A DNA stretch of 64,000 bases from an uncultured Corynebacterium sp. (GTDB taxonomy: Bacteria > Actinomycetota > Actinomycetes > Mycobacteriales > Mycobacteriaceae): contig NZ_CAMXWS010000006.1 in NCBI RefSeq assembly GCF_947253065.1, forward strand, positions 13,553-77,552, in the 5' to 3' direction. The notes below the pieces were generated by a model. It saw only the letters and a list, made by a program, of their open reading frames with translations, was not told where the DNA came from and searched no databases. A program made the position numbers and the translations under genes. Positions 1 to 8,339 of this stretch are shown here, piece by piece. The first letter of the stretch is position 1. Each line of letters begins with the position of its first letter.

Positions 1-1478
1 ACCTCGGCTGGGCGTATGTCTTTTTTGGCACCCTGTTCGTTGTTTTCATCATGGTGATCGCTGCATCGAAATTCGGCAAGATCCGTTTAGGGGCCACCGA
101 TGAGCAACCGGAATTCACCACCATGTCGTGGATTGCGATGATGTTCGCGGCCGGCATGGGCATTGGTCTGATGTTTTTCGGTGCTTCCGAGCCGTTGACT
201 TTCTACCGCGACGGTGTCCCCGGCATGGATAGTGCTGATGCTGTGGGTACTTCCATGGCGCAGACCATGTACCACTGGACCCTCCACCCATGGGCGGTCT
301 ATGCGGTCCTTGGCCTCGCCATCGCGTATTCCACGTTCCGTCTTGGGCGCAAGCAGCTGCTTTCCAGCGCCTTTATTCCGCTGATTGGGCAGAAGCGCGC
401 TGACGGTTGGCTGGGCAGGCTTATCGACGGCCTCGCCATCTTTGCCACCATCTTCGGCACCGCTTGTTCCCTCGGCCTGGGTGCTTTGCAGATCTCTACT
501 GGTCTGGAGGCATCTGGTGTGGTTGATTCGCCTTCGACAATGCTCACCGTGGGCATCGTCAGTGTCCTCACCCTTGCATTCCTGCTGTCTGCCATGTCCG
601 GTGTGGGTCGCGGTATTCAGTGGGTCTCCAACTTCAACTTGGTCATTGCCGCACTGTTGGCGATATTCGTGTTCATTTTCGGTCCGACCCTAACCCAACT
701 CAATCTGCTGCCGACCGCGATCGCGTCCTACCTGGATCAGTTCTTCATCATGGCTTCCCGCACCGCCGAATCCGCTGATTCGACTGCAGGGGAGTGGCTG
801 GGTAGCTGGACCATCTTCTACTGGGCATGGTGGATCTCCTGGTCCCCGTTCGTGGGTACATTCCTGGCACGTATCTCCCGCGGCCGCACGATTCGTGAAT
901 TCTGCCTTGGTGTCACGTTGATCCCGGCTGGTTTGTCCACCGTCTGGTTCTGCATTTTCGGTGGCACCGCTATTCACCTGGAGCAGATCGGCGAGTCCAT
1001 TTACAGCGAAGGGGGCTCCGAGGCGCAGCTGTTCAACTTGCTGCAGTCCTTCCCAGGCGGCTACATCATGGGCATTTTGGCCCTGGTCCTGCTGGGCACC
1101 TTCTTCATTACCTCTGCTGACTCCGCGTCCACGGTGATGGGCTCTTTGTCCCAGAACGGCAAGACGGATCCGAAGCCTCTCCTGACAGGAATATGGGGCC
1201 TCGCTACTGCGGCAGTCGGCCTGACCCTGCTGATCGCGGGTGGCGACGATGCCCTCGACTCCTTGCAGAGCGTCACCATTGCTGCGGCAACACCGTTCCT
1301 GGTCATCCTGATCTTGCTGATGTTCGCGATCGTGAAGGATGTCAGCAACGACACCATTTACCTGGATATGAAGGAGCAGCAGCGCTTCGCTCACCAGCTG
1401 GCTGTCGAGCGTCGTATGCACCGCGATGCGATTGCTAAGGCGCGTAAACGGCAGCGCATGTTCGGTACGAAGCATTAG
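1..1478 (+). CDS. betP: Glycine betaine transporter, BCCT family (5' end outside window)
   Basis: Sodium-coupled uptake of glycine betaine in the cytoplasmic membrane under hyperosmotic stress. The reading frame is open from base 3, so the N-terminal part lies upstream of the window. The BCCT signature FYWAWWISWSPFVG, the glycine-rich AAGMGIGLMFFG stretch and FGTACSLGLGALQ are all present, and the sequence follows C. glutamicum BetP closely throughout (from memory). The tail after the last membrane segment is basic (KARKRQRMFGTKH), as in BetP where it senses potassium, but looks shorter. LcoP or EctP are alternatives; BetP fits best. The metG -10 hexamer begins only 6 bases after the stop codon. 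Confidence 0.85.
   Translation, partial: LGWAYVFFGTLFVVFIMVIAASKFGKIRLGATDEQPEFTTMSWIAMMFAAGMGIGLMFFGASEPLTFYRDGVPGMDSADAVGTSMAQTMYHWTLHPWAVYAVLGLAIAYSTFRLGRKQLLSSAFIPLIGQKRADGWLGRLIDGLAIFATIFGTACSLGLGALQISTGLEASGVVDSPSTMLTVGIVSVLTLAFLLSAMSGVGRGIQWVSNFNLVIAALLAIFVFIFGPTLTQLNLLPTAIASYLDQFFIMASRTAESADSTAGEWLGSWTIFYWAWWISWSPFVGTFLARISRGRTIREFCLGVTLIPAGLSTVWFCIFGGTAIHLEQIGESIYSEGGSEAQLFNLLQSFPGGYIMGILALVLLGTFFITSADSASTVMGSLSQNGKTDPKPLLTGIWGLATAAVGLTLLIAGGDDALDSLQSVTIAAATPFLVILILLMFAIVKDVSNDTIYLDMKEQQRFAHQLAVERRMHRDAIAKARKRQRMFGTKH
419..429 (+). repeat. Dispersed 11-mer GCTTATCGACG (first of 20 copies)
   Basis: Exact copies on the plus strand start at 419, 5385, 8159, 12521, 31454, 38112, 43912, 46343, 51530, 58302 and 62853. 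Minus-strand copies (read as CGTCGATAAGC) start at 5052, 9193, 28544, 35224, 40764, 43560, 54357, 57235 and 62415. All lie inside genes. Sixteen are read as Leu-Ile-Asp (CTT ATC GAC) and four, from the other strand, as Val-Asp-Lys (GTC GAT AAG), which is the same codon register. A near-copy CGTCGATAACG lies in the rplY leader (47824). No copy occurs between 12532 and 28543. Confidence 0.85.
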
Positions 1479-1483
1479 TCACT

Positions 1484-1489
1484 TATGCT
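1484..1489 (+). promoter_or_regulatory. Leaderless -10 element for metG
   Basis: TATGCT followed by 7 bases and then the metG ATG at 1497. This places the transcription start on or next to the A of the start codon. It supports 1497 rather than the in-frame ATG at 1485, which overlaps the hexamer. Confidence 0.5.
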
Positions 1490-1496
1490 GGGGCAC

Positions 1497-3350
1497 ATGA
1501 CTGTTTCCCCGCACAATCCCACTTCCGAAAATGTCCTCGTGTGCGTGGCCTGGCCGTACGCGAATGGGCCGCGCCATATCGGCCACGTCGCAGGCTTCGG
1601 TGTCCCGTCCGATGTGTTCGCGCGTTACCAGCGCATGGTGGGAAACAACGTGCTCATGGTGTCCGGCACCGATGAGCACGGCACCCCGCTCCTCGTCCAA
1701 GCGGACAAGGAGGGCGTGACCGTCAAGGAGCTGGCGGACCGCTACAACCGACAGATCGTCGAGGACCTCGCCGGACTGGGATTGTCCTACGATCTGTTCA
1801 CCCGCACCACCACCCGTAACCACTACGCGGTGGTGCAGGAGCTCTTCAAGGGCCTGTACAACAACGGGTACATGATCAAGGAGACCACCAAGGGCGCGAT
1901 CTCCCCGTCCACGGGACGCACTCTTCCGGACCGTTACATTGAGGGCACATGCCCGATCTGTGGCGCAGACGACGCTCGTGGCGACCAGTGCGATAACTGC
2001 GGTAATCAGCTTGACCCGGTTGATCTGATCAACCCTGTTTCCAAGATCAATGGGGAAACCCCGGAGTTTGTTGAGACCGAGCACTTCATGCTCGACTTGC
2101 CATCGCTTCACGACGCATTGAAGGCCTGGCTCGAGACCCGCCAAGACTGGCGCCCGAATGTGCTCAAGTTCTCTCTCAATCTGCTTGAGGACATGCGTCC
2201 GCGCTCCATGACCCGCGACATCGACTGGGGTATCCCCGTCCCTGTCGAAGGCTGGGAAAACGATCCGGGCAAGAAGCTCTATGTCTGGTTCGACGCCGTT
2301 GTCGGCTACCTGTCTGCTTCGATCGAGTGGGCAGCACGCACCGGTAACCCGGATGCGTGGAAGCAGTTCTGGCAGGAGCCGTCGACAAGCGGCTTCTACT
2401 TCATGGGCAAGGACAACATCACCTTCCACTCCCAGATCTGGCCGGGCGAACTTCTCGGCTATGCCGGTAAGGGCTCGAAGGGCGGAAATGTTCACGAGCT
2501 CGGCGAGCTCAACTTGCCTACCGAGGTCGTCTCGTCTGAGTTCCTCACCATGTCCGGTTCGAAGTTCTCCTCCTCCAAGGGCGTCGTCATTTACGTCAAG
2601 GACTTCCTCGCCGAATTCGGTCCGGATCCGCTGCGTTATTTCATTGCCGTCGCCGGCCCAGAGAACAACGACACCGACTTCACGTGGGATGAGTTCGTAC
2701 GTCGCGTGAACAATGAGCTCGCGAATGGCTGGGGCAACCTGGTCAACCGCACCGTATCCATGGCGCACAAGAACTTCGGCGAGGTGCCAGAACCAGGCGA
2801 GCTTCTCGACGTCGACCGCGCGATCCTCGACCTTGCCTCCCAGACCTTCGAATCTGCGGGGCACGAGCTGAGCCTTGCTCACTTCAAGGCTGCGATCACT
2901 AAGGTGATGCACGTCGTCGGCGAAGCGAATGCCTACATCGCGGACCAGCAGCCGTGGAAGCTGGCAAAGGACGAGTCTCAGCGTGAACGCCTGGCCACCG
3001 TGCTGTGGACCGCGCTCCAGGTGGTCTCCGACTGCAATGCGCTGTTGACCCCGTTCATCCCGCATACCGCTCAGAAGGTTCACGAGACTCTCGGCCGCGA
3101 TGGCATTTGGGCTGCATCCCCGTGTGTTGAGGAAGTCACCGACGACGAAGATCTCGAGCTGATCGGTGCTGGTCTTCCGGAGAAGGGGCAGACCTACCCG
3201 GTGATCACCGGTGATTACGCCTCCCAACAGGCTGTGTGGTCCCGAGTTGATGTCGTTCCGGGCACGAAGCTGGAGAAGCCGAAGCCGCTCATTGCCAAGC
3301 TCGATCCGGAGCTCGGTGAGACCGGCCCGGAGTGGGCGCCGGTTCAGTAA
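1497..3350 (+). CDS. metG: Methionyl-tRNA synthetase
   Basis: Charges tRNA-Met with methionine in the cytosol; essential for translation. 617 residues. The class I HIGH motif is at about residues 27-30 (GPRHIGH). A zinc-knuckle insertion of the CPIC...CDNC type lies at about residues 152-168, and the KMSKS loop appears as KFSSSK near residue 356. The C-terminal tRNA-binding extension found in some bacterial MetG proteins is absent. The start at 1497 is chosen because an in-frame ATG at 1485 falls within the -10 hexamer. The 3' end overlaps the convergent HNH gene by 7 bases, so the two mRNAs are antisense at their ends. Confidence 0.95.
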   Translation: MTVSPHNPTSENVLVCVAWPYANGPRHIGHVAGFGVPSDVFARYQRMVGNNVLMVSGTDEHGTPLLVQADKEGVTVKELADRYNRQIVEDLAGLGLSYDLFTRTTTRNHYAVVQELFKGLYNNGYMIKETTKGAISPSTGRTLPDRYIEGTCPICGADDARGDQCDNCGNQLDPVDLINPVSKINGETPEFVETEHFMLDLPSLHDALKAWLETRQDWRPNVLKFSLNLLEDMRPRSMTRDIDWGIPVPVEGWENDPGKKLYVWFDAVVGYLSASIEWAARTGNPDAWKQFWQEPSTSGFYFMGKDNITFHSQIWPGELLGYAGKGSKGGNVHELGELNLPTEVVSSEFLTMSGSKFSSSKGVVIYVKDFLAEFGPDPLRYFIAVAGPENNDTDFTWDEFVRRVNNELANGWGNLVNRTVSMAHKNFGEVPEPGELLDVDRAILDLASQTFESAGHELSLAHFKAAITKVMHVVGEANAYIADQQPWKLAKDESQRERLATVLWTALQVVSDCNALLTPFIPHTAQKVHETLGRDGIWAASPCVEEVTDDEDLELIGAGLPEKGQTYPVITGDYASQQAVWSRVDVVPGTKLEKPKPLIAKLDPELGETGPEWAPVQ

Positions 3351-4708
3351 CTCCTTTCTGGATAGAAGGGGAATTCAAGGCCGTACTCCTGCTCCAGGTC
3401 GAGGAGGGCGGCTACGCAGGCCTCGATATCGCCATCGATGTCGTATGTGTCCAAGATCGCGTGCCCCTTGGCGAAGAACTGTTCGCGGTCCCGCTTGATG
3501 CGCTGGATATCATCAAGAGTGCACTGCCAACGCGGTGCCGTCGGGGTGGTGTGGCGGGCGAAGAGTCCCTCCGGATCAACAAGCGCGTAGGTGCCATCCG
3601 AGAAGAGCCAAACGATATCGCCAGTGACCGGATCGGGCACATACATCGCGGTGCGATCGGTTTTGCAGTTGTGGTGATGCTGGCACAGTGAGAAGAGGTT
3701 CGATGCCGTCGTTTGTCCTCCTTCCTCATAAGGAATGCGGTGGTCGAGCTGGCACTTCCACGCCGGGTGGTCACAGCCCGGGTAGATGCACGTGCCATCA
3801 CGCCCCTGCACATAGGCGCGAACTGAGGCGGGCGGAACGTAGCCGGTCACGGTGTGTTCCTTCGCGGGACGCAGGTCCACCAGGGTCGACTCCGAACCGT
3901 GAACCATGTTGGTTCCGGCAGCAGTGGTGTGGCCGAAACCTGGAACATATGCGGAGGCGGATTCGTCGACCGTGCCATCTGCATCGAACGGTGCGTACGC
4001 GAAGATCGTGACATCCGCCGGGGGAGTGATCTCCCCAGTGATCAGTTTCACCACGGCTTCAACTGGGGTGATGTCTTCGTCCTTGGCGGCTTCCAGGATG
4101 AACTCTTTGATCATGGCCATCGTCGCGTGGTCGGCGGTGAGCGTCATGCCGGAAGTTCCGTGGGTCCCGCCGGCATGGAAATCTAGGTCGCACTGGCCGG
4201 GTGGGGCACTTTCCCGCTGCTTTCTCTTGCGCTTGTCATGTGCGAGAGAGGAGTCGATGTCCCCGATGAGCTTGTTCAGTCGGTGCGTGATGGTGTGAGC
4301 GCTGGGCAGCTCCTGAAACTGCCTCGTGGGAGTGAACAGTTCGATGAGCATGTCATCGATGAGCTTGTAGTTTTCGGGATCGACATTGTTACCCAGCATG
4401 TTCACGCCACGGTCGATCGCTTTTAACCTTGAGAGGTCCAAGCGTGCAGTTTCTTCCTGGAGCTTGAGGAGACGAGGCAACGCCTTCAGTGTCATGTAGG
4501 AGTAGACACCGGCTTTGACCTCATGAAGCGGGAGGCCAGTGGCGGAACGCAAGCGTGCCATTTCAGTGTCATGGTCTACAGACCCGAGAAATTCCTCGCC
4601 GTCCTCGGCGTAGAGGCGGAAAACCGAGTGGTACGCCATCCGCAATGCCATGCCATTGACAGCATCAGGATCGTCCGAATTCTCGGTGGCGAAAAACGGA
4701 TCCGTCAT
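3344..4708 (-). CDS. DUF222 / HNH endonuclease family protein
   Basis: 454 residues. The N-terminal two thirds are helical and charged, resembling the DUF222 (13E12-repeat) family common and multicopy in actinobacteria. The C-terminal third carries an HNH nuclease fold from about residue 305: CIYPGCDHP, then QLDHRIPYEEGG and LCQHHHNCK, giving the zinc cysteines and catalytic histidines. Family members are presumed DNA nucleases, often linked to mobile DNA, but no cellular role is established. The gene stands alone. Three CGAACAG repeats lie upstream (4789-4900). The function label is by family only. Confidence 0.8.
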   Translation of the reverse strand: MTDPFFATENSDDPDAVNGMALRMAYHSVFRLYAEDGEEFLGSVDHDTEMARLRSATGLPLHEVKAGVYSYMTLKALPRLLKLQEETARLDLSRLKAIDRGVNMLGNNVDPENYKLIDDMLIELFTPTRQFQELPSAHTITHRLNKLIGDIDSSLAHDKRKRKQRESAPPGQCDLDFHAGGTHGTSGMTLTADHATMAMIKEFILEAAKDEDITPVEAVVKLITGEITPPADVTIFAYAPFDADGTVDESASAYVPGFGHTTAAGTNMVHGSESTLVDLRPAKEHTVTGYVPPASVRAYVQGRDGTCIYPGCDHPAWKCQLDHRIPYEEGGQTTASNLFSLCQHHHNCKTDRTAMYVPDPVTGDIVWLFSDGTYALVDPEGLFARHTTPTAPRWQCTLDDIQRIKRDREQFFAKGHAILDTYDIDGDIEACVAALLDLEQEYGLEFPFYPERSY

Positions 4709-4788
4709 GGCCCCTCCCTCCAGGCGCTCGATCCGGCAGTTCCAGCAGTGTCATGATTCCCCCTAAATGAGACTGTGTTTTGGTTGTG

Positions 4789-4900
4789 CGAACAGTCTTT
4801 CACATAGGGTGAACCATGCCTGCTGAAATAAGTGTCTATTCGAACAGAAGGGCGAAAATTTAAGAAAATTGCCAGGTCGCCAGAGAACGTGTTCGAACAG
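4789..4900. repeat. Three spaced CGAACAG direct repeats
   Basis: CGAACAG occurs at 4789-4795, 4841-4847 and 4894-4900, with spacings of 52 and 53 bases, about five DNA turns each. The last two share a longer context (TTCGAACAG followed, with or without TG, by AAGGGC). They lie in the 206-base gap upstream of the HNH gene. They may be protein-binding sites; nothing else is recognisable in the gap. Confidence 0.35.
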
Positions 4901-4914
4901 TGAAGGGCAGTGCG

Positions 4915-5307
4915 CTAGTTTCCCAAGAACTGCTTGATAAAGGCGGTCAACTTCCCGGTTTCTTCATCTTCGAAACGGGTGTCCACGACCACCAGGGGAG
5001 CGGTGTACATCCCTCGGTCGGGGGAGGTGACCACAAGGTCGGTGCCGTAGTCGTCGATAAGCAATTGCCATTCGAAGCCGTGCTCGCGGATGAACGCGTC
5101 GCCGAGTGCGGTGCCGTACGTGCGGGCGACGTCGCCGCGAGCGTAGGTGCGGCGTAGATCGGGGTCCAGGGCGAGGTATTCGCTCAAGGTCTCTTCGAAT
5201 GAGGCGACGATGTCGTCGATGGATCCGTTGATGCCGGCGACGGCAGCTTCGGCGAGGTCGCGGTCGATTTGTGAGCGGGTAGCGGCATCGATGTCGTGGA
5301 ACGTCAT
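4915..5307 (-). CDS. DUF3806-like small protein
   Basis: 130 residues, acidic, without signal peptide or membrane segment, so probably cytosolic. The C-terminal half (LGDAFIREHGFEWQLL, then a run of short strands and hydrophobic VVVDTRFEDE) resembles the DUF3806 family of unknown function. The frame stays open upstream of 5307, but that extension would run into the divergent tatD gene. The ATG at 5307 has TATCCT 7 bases upstream, a leaderless arrangement. It contains one copy of the dispersed 11-mer (5052-5062) encoding Leu-Ile-Asp. The family assignment is from memory of its pattern and is tentative. Confidence 0.6.
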   Translation of the reverse strand: MTFHDIDAATRSQIDRDLAEAAVAGINGSIDDIVASFEETLSEYLALDPDLRRTYARGDVARTYGTALGDAFIREHGFEWQLLIDDYGTDLVVTSPDRGMYTAPLVVVDTRFEDEETGKLTAFIKQFLGN

Positions 5308-5314
5308 GCGCCCG

Positions 5315-5324
5315 AGGATAGGCT
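5315..5324. promoter_or_regulatory. Overlapping divergent -10 elements (tatD and DUF3806 gene)
   Basis: On the plus strand TAGGCT (5319-5324) sits 7 bases before the tatD ATG. On the minus strand TATCCT (5320-5315) sits 7 bases before the ATG at 5307. The two hexamers share two base pairs, so RNA polymerase could probably open only one at a time. Confidence 0.5.
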
Positions 5325-5331
5325 GGAATGC

Positions 5332-6168
5332 ATGTCGAAGAAGAAACCACGCCCCACGCCCGTTCCGGCCGAGCGAATTGCTGGGCTTATCGACGCCCAC
5401 ACGCACCTCGCCTCCACTAGTGCACGTACCAAGGATGAGGTGGATGCGATTGTTGAGCGCGCCGTAGGTGCTGGCGTTGAACGCATCTGCACTGTCGGTG
5501 ACGGACTTGATGAGGCGGAACTCGCTTTGCAGGCCGCGCATTTTAATGAGCGCGTGTTTGCCGCGTGTGCGATCCATCCGACGCGTGCGGGCGAGCTTGA
5601 TGAGGCTGCACGTAAGCGTCTTGCGGAAATGGCGACGAACGAGAGGTGCGTGGCGATCGGGGAGACCGGCATTGACACCTACTGGCTAAAGCATGACCCG
5701 GACCGAACTGCGCCGCTGGACGTGCAGGAAGAAGCATTCCGTTGGCATATTCAGCTGGCTGTTGATTCGGGCAAGGCGCTCATGATTCACAACCGTGAGG
5801 GTGATGAGGACATGATGCGCATTCTTGCGGATGCGCCGCAGCCGGAGAATGTGATGCTGCACTGTTTCTCTTCGCCTCTCGACGTCGCACGCGAGGCCAT
5901 CGATCGTGGTTATGTGCTGTCTTTCGCAGGCAACGTGACGTTCAAGCGTAACGACGAGCTTCGTCAGGCCGCTGGGCTGGCTCCGGCCGGGCAGCTGCTC
6001 ATTGAAACCGATGCGCCGTATATGACGCCGGAGCCGTTCCGCGGATCGCGCAATGAGCCTGCCTTGATTGGGCATACCGCGCACGTGGTCGCGGAAGCGC
6101 GGGGAATGGCCGTGGAGGATCTGGCTGCTGAGGTTAACGACACTTTTGGCCGCGTTTTCGGGGTGTAG
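5332..6168 (+). CDS. tatD: TatD-family metal-dependent hydrolase / 3'-5' DNase
   Basis: 278 residues, one-domain TIM-barrel metallohydrolase; family members act as 3'-5' exonucleases and in DNA repair or turnover. The N-terminal metal ligands are in LIDAHTHLAS (H23, H25). Further conserved stretches are AIGETGID, LMIHNREGDED, MLHCFSS and LLIETDAPYM, the last with the terminal metal aspartate. The ATG at 5332 is preferred over upstream in-frame starts because a TAGGCT hexamer lies 7 bases before it. It is followed by rpf2 and rsmA in the same orientation, an order typical of actinobacteria. Confidence 0.9.
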   Translation: MSKKKPRPTPVPAERIAGLIDAHTHLASTSARTKDEVDAIVERAVGAGVERICTVGDGLDEAELALQAAHFNERVFAACAIHPTRAGELDEAARKRLAEMATNERCVAIGETGIDTYWLKHDPDRTAPLDVQEEAFRWHIQLAVDSGKALMIHNREGDEDMMRILADAPQPENVMLHCFSSPLDVAREAIDRGYVLSFAGNVTFKRNDELRQAAGLAPAGQLLIETDAPYMTPEPFRGSRNEPALIGHTAHVVAEARGMAVEDLAAEVNDTFGRVFGV

Positions 6169-6242
6169 CCGAAATTGTGAGGTAGCACACCTTTGTAATT
6201 TCGCAGGTAAGCGGTGGCTTGAGAGTTTGCCGTGGCCTGTGT

Positions 6243-6302
6243 GGTGATTGTGGTGACATGTCAATCGATTTTCTGGTCACCGAACGATCTTTACCGTATT
6301 GT
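6243..6302 (+). promoter_or_regulatory. rpf2 promoter region with possible GlxR-like site
   Basis: A -10 candidate TATTGT lies at 6297-6302, 43 bases before the rpf2 ATG. GGTGATTGTGGTGACA at 6243-6258 matches 8 of 10 informative positions of the CRP/GlxR consensus TGTGA-N6-TCACA. Control of rpf2 by GlxR is known for C. glutamicum; here it is inferred from this imperfect match only. Confidence 0.3.
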
Positions 6303-6345
6303 TATTTAAGTTCTTCATTCCCTTCCCCAGTGAGGAATTCTCTTT

Positions 6346-7470
6346 ATGTCGCGTCATCGTCGCATTAACAAGACTTCGACCACTCGTGCCGTCATCGCTT
6401 CGACCGCTGTCGGCGCCCTCGCCATTGGCGGGGCAACCACCGCTGTCGCCGCCCAGAAATCGGTGACCGTGGATGTCAATGGTGAGCCCATTGAGCTGAC
6501 GACCTTCGCCGGCAATGTCGACGGAGCACTCCAGGCAGCTGGTGTTGAGGTCGGAGAGCATGACCTGGTTTACCCAGCACCCTCGGATGCACTGAATACC
6601 GGTGACACCGTCACGGTGCGCACCGCGAAGCCGGTCGCCGTCACCATCGATGGTGGCAATGCTCAGGAATTCACCACCACGGCTGCGACCGTGTCTGACT
6701 TCCTGAAGGAACTTCCAGGTGTTGGTGGCTCTAGCCATGCATATGCGGAGGATCAGCCGGTCACCGACAATATGACCATTGATCTGACCTCCCCGAAGAT
6801 CGTGGCTATTCACGATGGTGGCCAGACCACCTACACCGCTGCTGCTGCACAGACGGTTTCGGAGCTGCTCCGTTCCCGCGGCGTTTTCGTGGACTCGAAT
6901 GATCGTGTGACCCCGGGCTTGGACACTCAGGTCACCGAGAACATGGACATCACGATCGACCGCGTTGATGTTGAGCAGCGCACCGCTGTCGAGGAATTCG
7001 ACGTTGAGCCGCGCTACGTCGAAGACGAGAACCTCGCTGAAGGCGAAGAAGAGGTCCGTGAAGAGGGCGAGAAGGGCAAGCGTGAGGTCACTCGTCGTAT
7101 TGTCACCGTCAACGGTGAGTTTGAGTCCGACGAGATCGTTAAGCGCGAGGAGACCCGTAAGGGCCGAGCTGCGGTCATCGCGCGTGGCAAGAAGGAATCT
7201 GCATCTGCGCCGGCAGTCGCTGGCGGCTCGGTGTGGGATTCCCTCGCGCAGTGTGAGTCTGGTGGCGATTGGTCCATCAACACCGGCAACGGTTTCTACG
7301 GTGGTCTGCAGTTCACCGCTTCCACCTGGGCCGCATATGGCGGTACCGAGTACGCACCGACCGCGAACTTGGCAACCCGCGAGCAGCAGATCGCCGTTGC
7401 TTCCAAGGTTCAGCAGGGGCAGGGCTGGGGCGCATGGCCTGCCTGCACCGCGAGCCTGGGGATCCGCTAA
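6346..7470 (+). CDS. rpf2: Resuscitation-promoting factor, exported (Rpf2 type)
   Basis: 374 residues, matching the length of C. glutamicum Rpf2. A signal peptide occupies about residues 1-37 (VIASTAVGALAIGG ... VAAQ). Three DUF348 repeats follow to about 200, then a G5 domain with a highly charged EEEVREEGEKGKRE stretch, and a C-terminal lysozyme-like Rpf domain from about 290 (WDSLAQCESGGDW, FYGGLQF). The catalytic glutamate is in QCESGG. The enzyme cleaves peptidoglycan outside the cell and supports recovery from dormancy. It precedes rsmA by 11 bases but has its own promoter region upstream. Confidence 0.93.
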   Translation: MSRHRRINKTSTTRAVIASTAVGALAIGGATTAVAAQKSVTVDVNGEPIELTTFAGNVDGALQAAGVEVGEHDLVYPAPSDALNTGDTVTVRTAKPVAVTIDGGNAQEFTTTAATVSDFLKELPGVGGSSHAYAEDQPVTDNMTIDLTSPKIVAIHDGGQTTYTAAAAQTVSELLRSRGVFVDSNDRVTPGLDTQVTENMDITIDRVDVEQRTAVEEFDVEPRYVEDENLAEGEEEVREEGEKGKREVTRRIVTVNGEFESDEIVKREETRKGRAAVIARGKKESASAPAVAGGSVWDSLAQCESGGDWSINTGNGFYGGLQFTASTWAAYGGTEYAPTANLATREQQIAVASKVQQGQGWGAWPACTASLGIR

Positions 7471-7481
7471 TCTCGGAGGGC

Positions 7482-8339
7482 ATGACTAGCCCCGACATCC
7501 AGTTACTCGGCCCGGTAGAGATCCGGGCGCTCGCTGATGAACTCGGGGTGTCCCCGACGAAGAAACTCGGGCAGAATTTCGTCCACGATCCGAATACGGT
7601 TCGTCGCATCGTGGCAGCAGCGGATATTTCCGCGGACGATACGGTGCTCGAGGTCGGGCCGGGCTTGGGATCATTGACGCTTGGCCTGCTCGAGGTCGGC
7701 TGCCGTGTTGAGGCCGTTGAGATCGATTCGCGTTTGGCGGAAAGGCTGCCGCAGACAGCGGCAGAATTCGCGCCGGGTGCAGCGGGAAACCTGTCTGTGC
7801 TTAACCAGGATGCACTCAAGGTGCAAGCAGGGCAGATCGCAGAACCAACGGCATTGGTGGCGAATTTGCCGTACAACGTCGCCGTTCCAGTCTTGCTGCA
7901 TCTGTTGGAGGAACTCCCCAGCATCCGCCGAGTTCTGGTGATGGTTCAGCTTGAAGTGGCGGACCGTTTAGCAGCGGATCCAGGTTCAAAGATTTATGGG
8001 GTTCCCAGCGTCAAAGCCTCGTTTTATGGGGACGTGCGCAAGGCGGGAAATATCGGCAAGAATGTTTTCTGGCCTGCTCCGAATATTGAGTCAGGGCTCG
8101 TGCGTATCGACGTCCGCGATAAAGGCTGGCCAATCAGCTTAAGGGAGGAAGTTTTCCCGCTTATCGACGCCGCGTTCGCACAACGTCGCAAGACACTACG
8201 CGCTTGCTTGAGCGGAATCTACGGGTCGGGCGCAGCTGCCGAGGAAGCTTTGCGTGCAGCCGGAATTGATCCGCAGCTGCGCGGCGAGAAGCTCGCTGTG
8301 GAAGACTTCGTGCGTCTTGCGGAGGTAAGTGAGAAGTGA
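7482..8339 (+). CDS. rsmA: 16S rRNA dimethyladenosine transferase
   Basis: KsgA/RsmA dimethylates two adjacent adenosines in the 3' terminal helix of 16S rRNA during 30S maturation. 285 residues. Hallmarks are LGQNFVHDPNTVRRIV, the SAM-binding VLEVGPGLGSLT and catalytic NLPYNVAVPVLLHL. The ATG at 7482 follows a Shine-Dalgarno GGAGGG, and in-frame codons further upstream lie inside rpf2. The stop overlaps the ispE GTG (GTGA), indicating translational coupling. Contains one copy of the dispersed 11-mer (8159-8169). Confidence 0.95.
   Translation: MTSPDIQLLGPVEIRALADELGVSPTKKLGQNFVHDPNTVRRIVAAADISADDTVLEVGPGLGSLTLGLLEVGCRVEAVEIDSRLAERLPQTAAEFAPGAAGNLSVLNQDALKVQAGQIAEPTALVANLPYNVAVPVLLHLLEELPSIRRVLVMVQLEVADRLAADPGSKIYGVPSVKASFYGDVRKAGNIGKNVFWPAPNIESGLVRIDVRDKGWPISLREEVFPLIDAAFAQRRKTLRACLSGIYGSGAAAEEALRAAGIDPQLRGEKLAVEDFVRLAEVSEK

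Noticed and set aside
4890..4899. TGTTCGAACA as a LexA/SOS box
   Set aside because: The half-sites are in the wrong order. The Gram-positive LexA box has CGAAC before GTTCG with a spacer, while here GTTC precedes GAAC without one.
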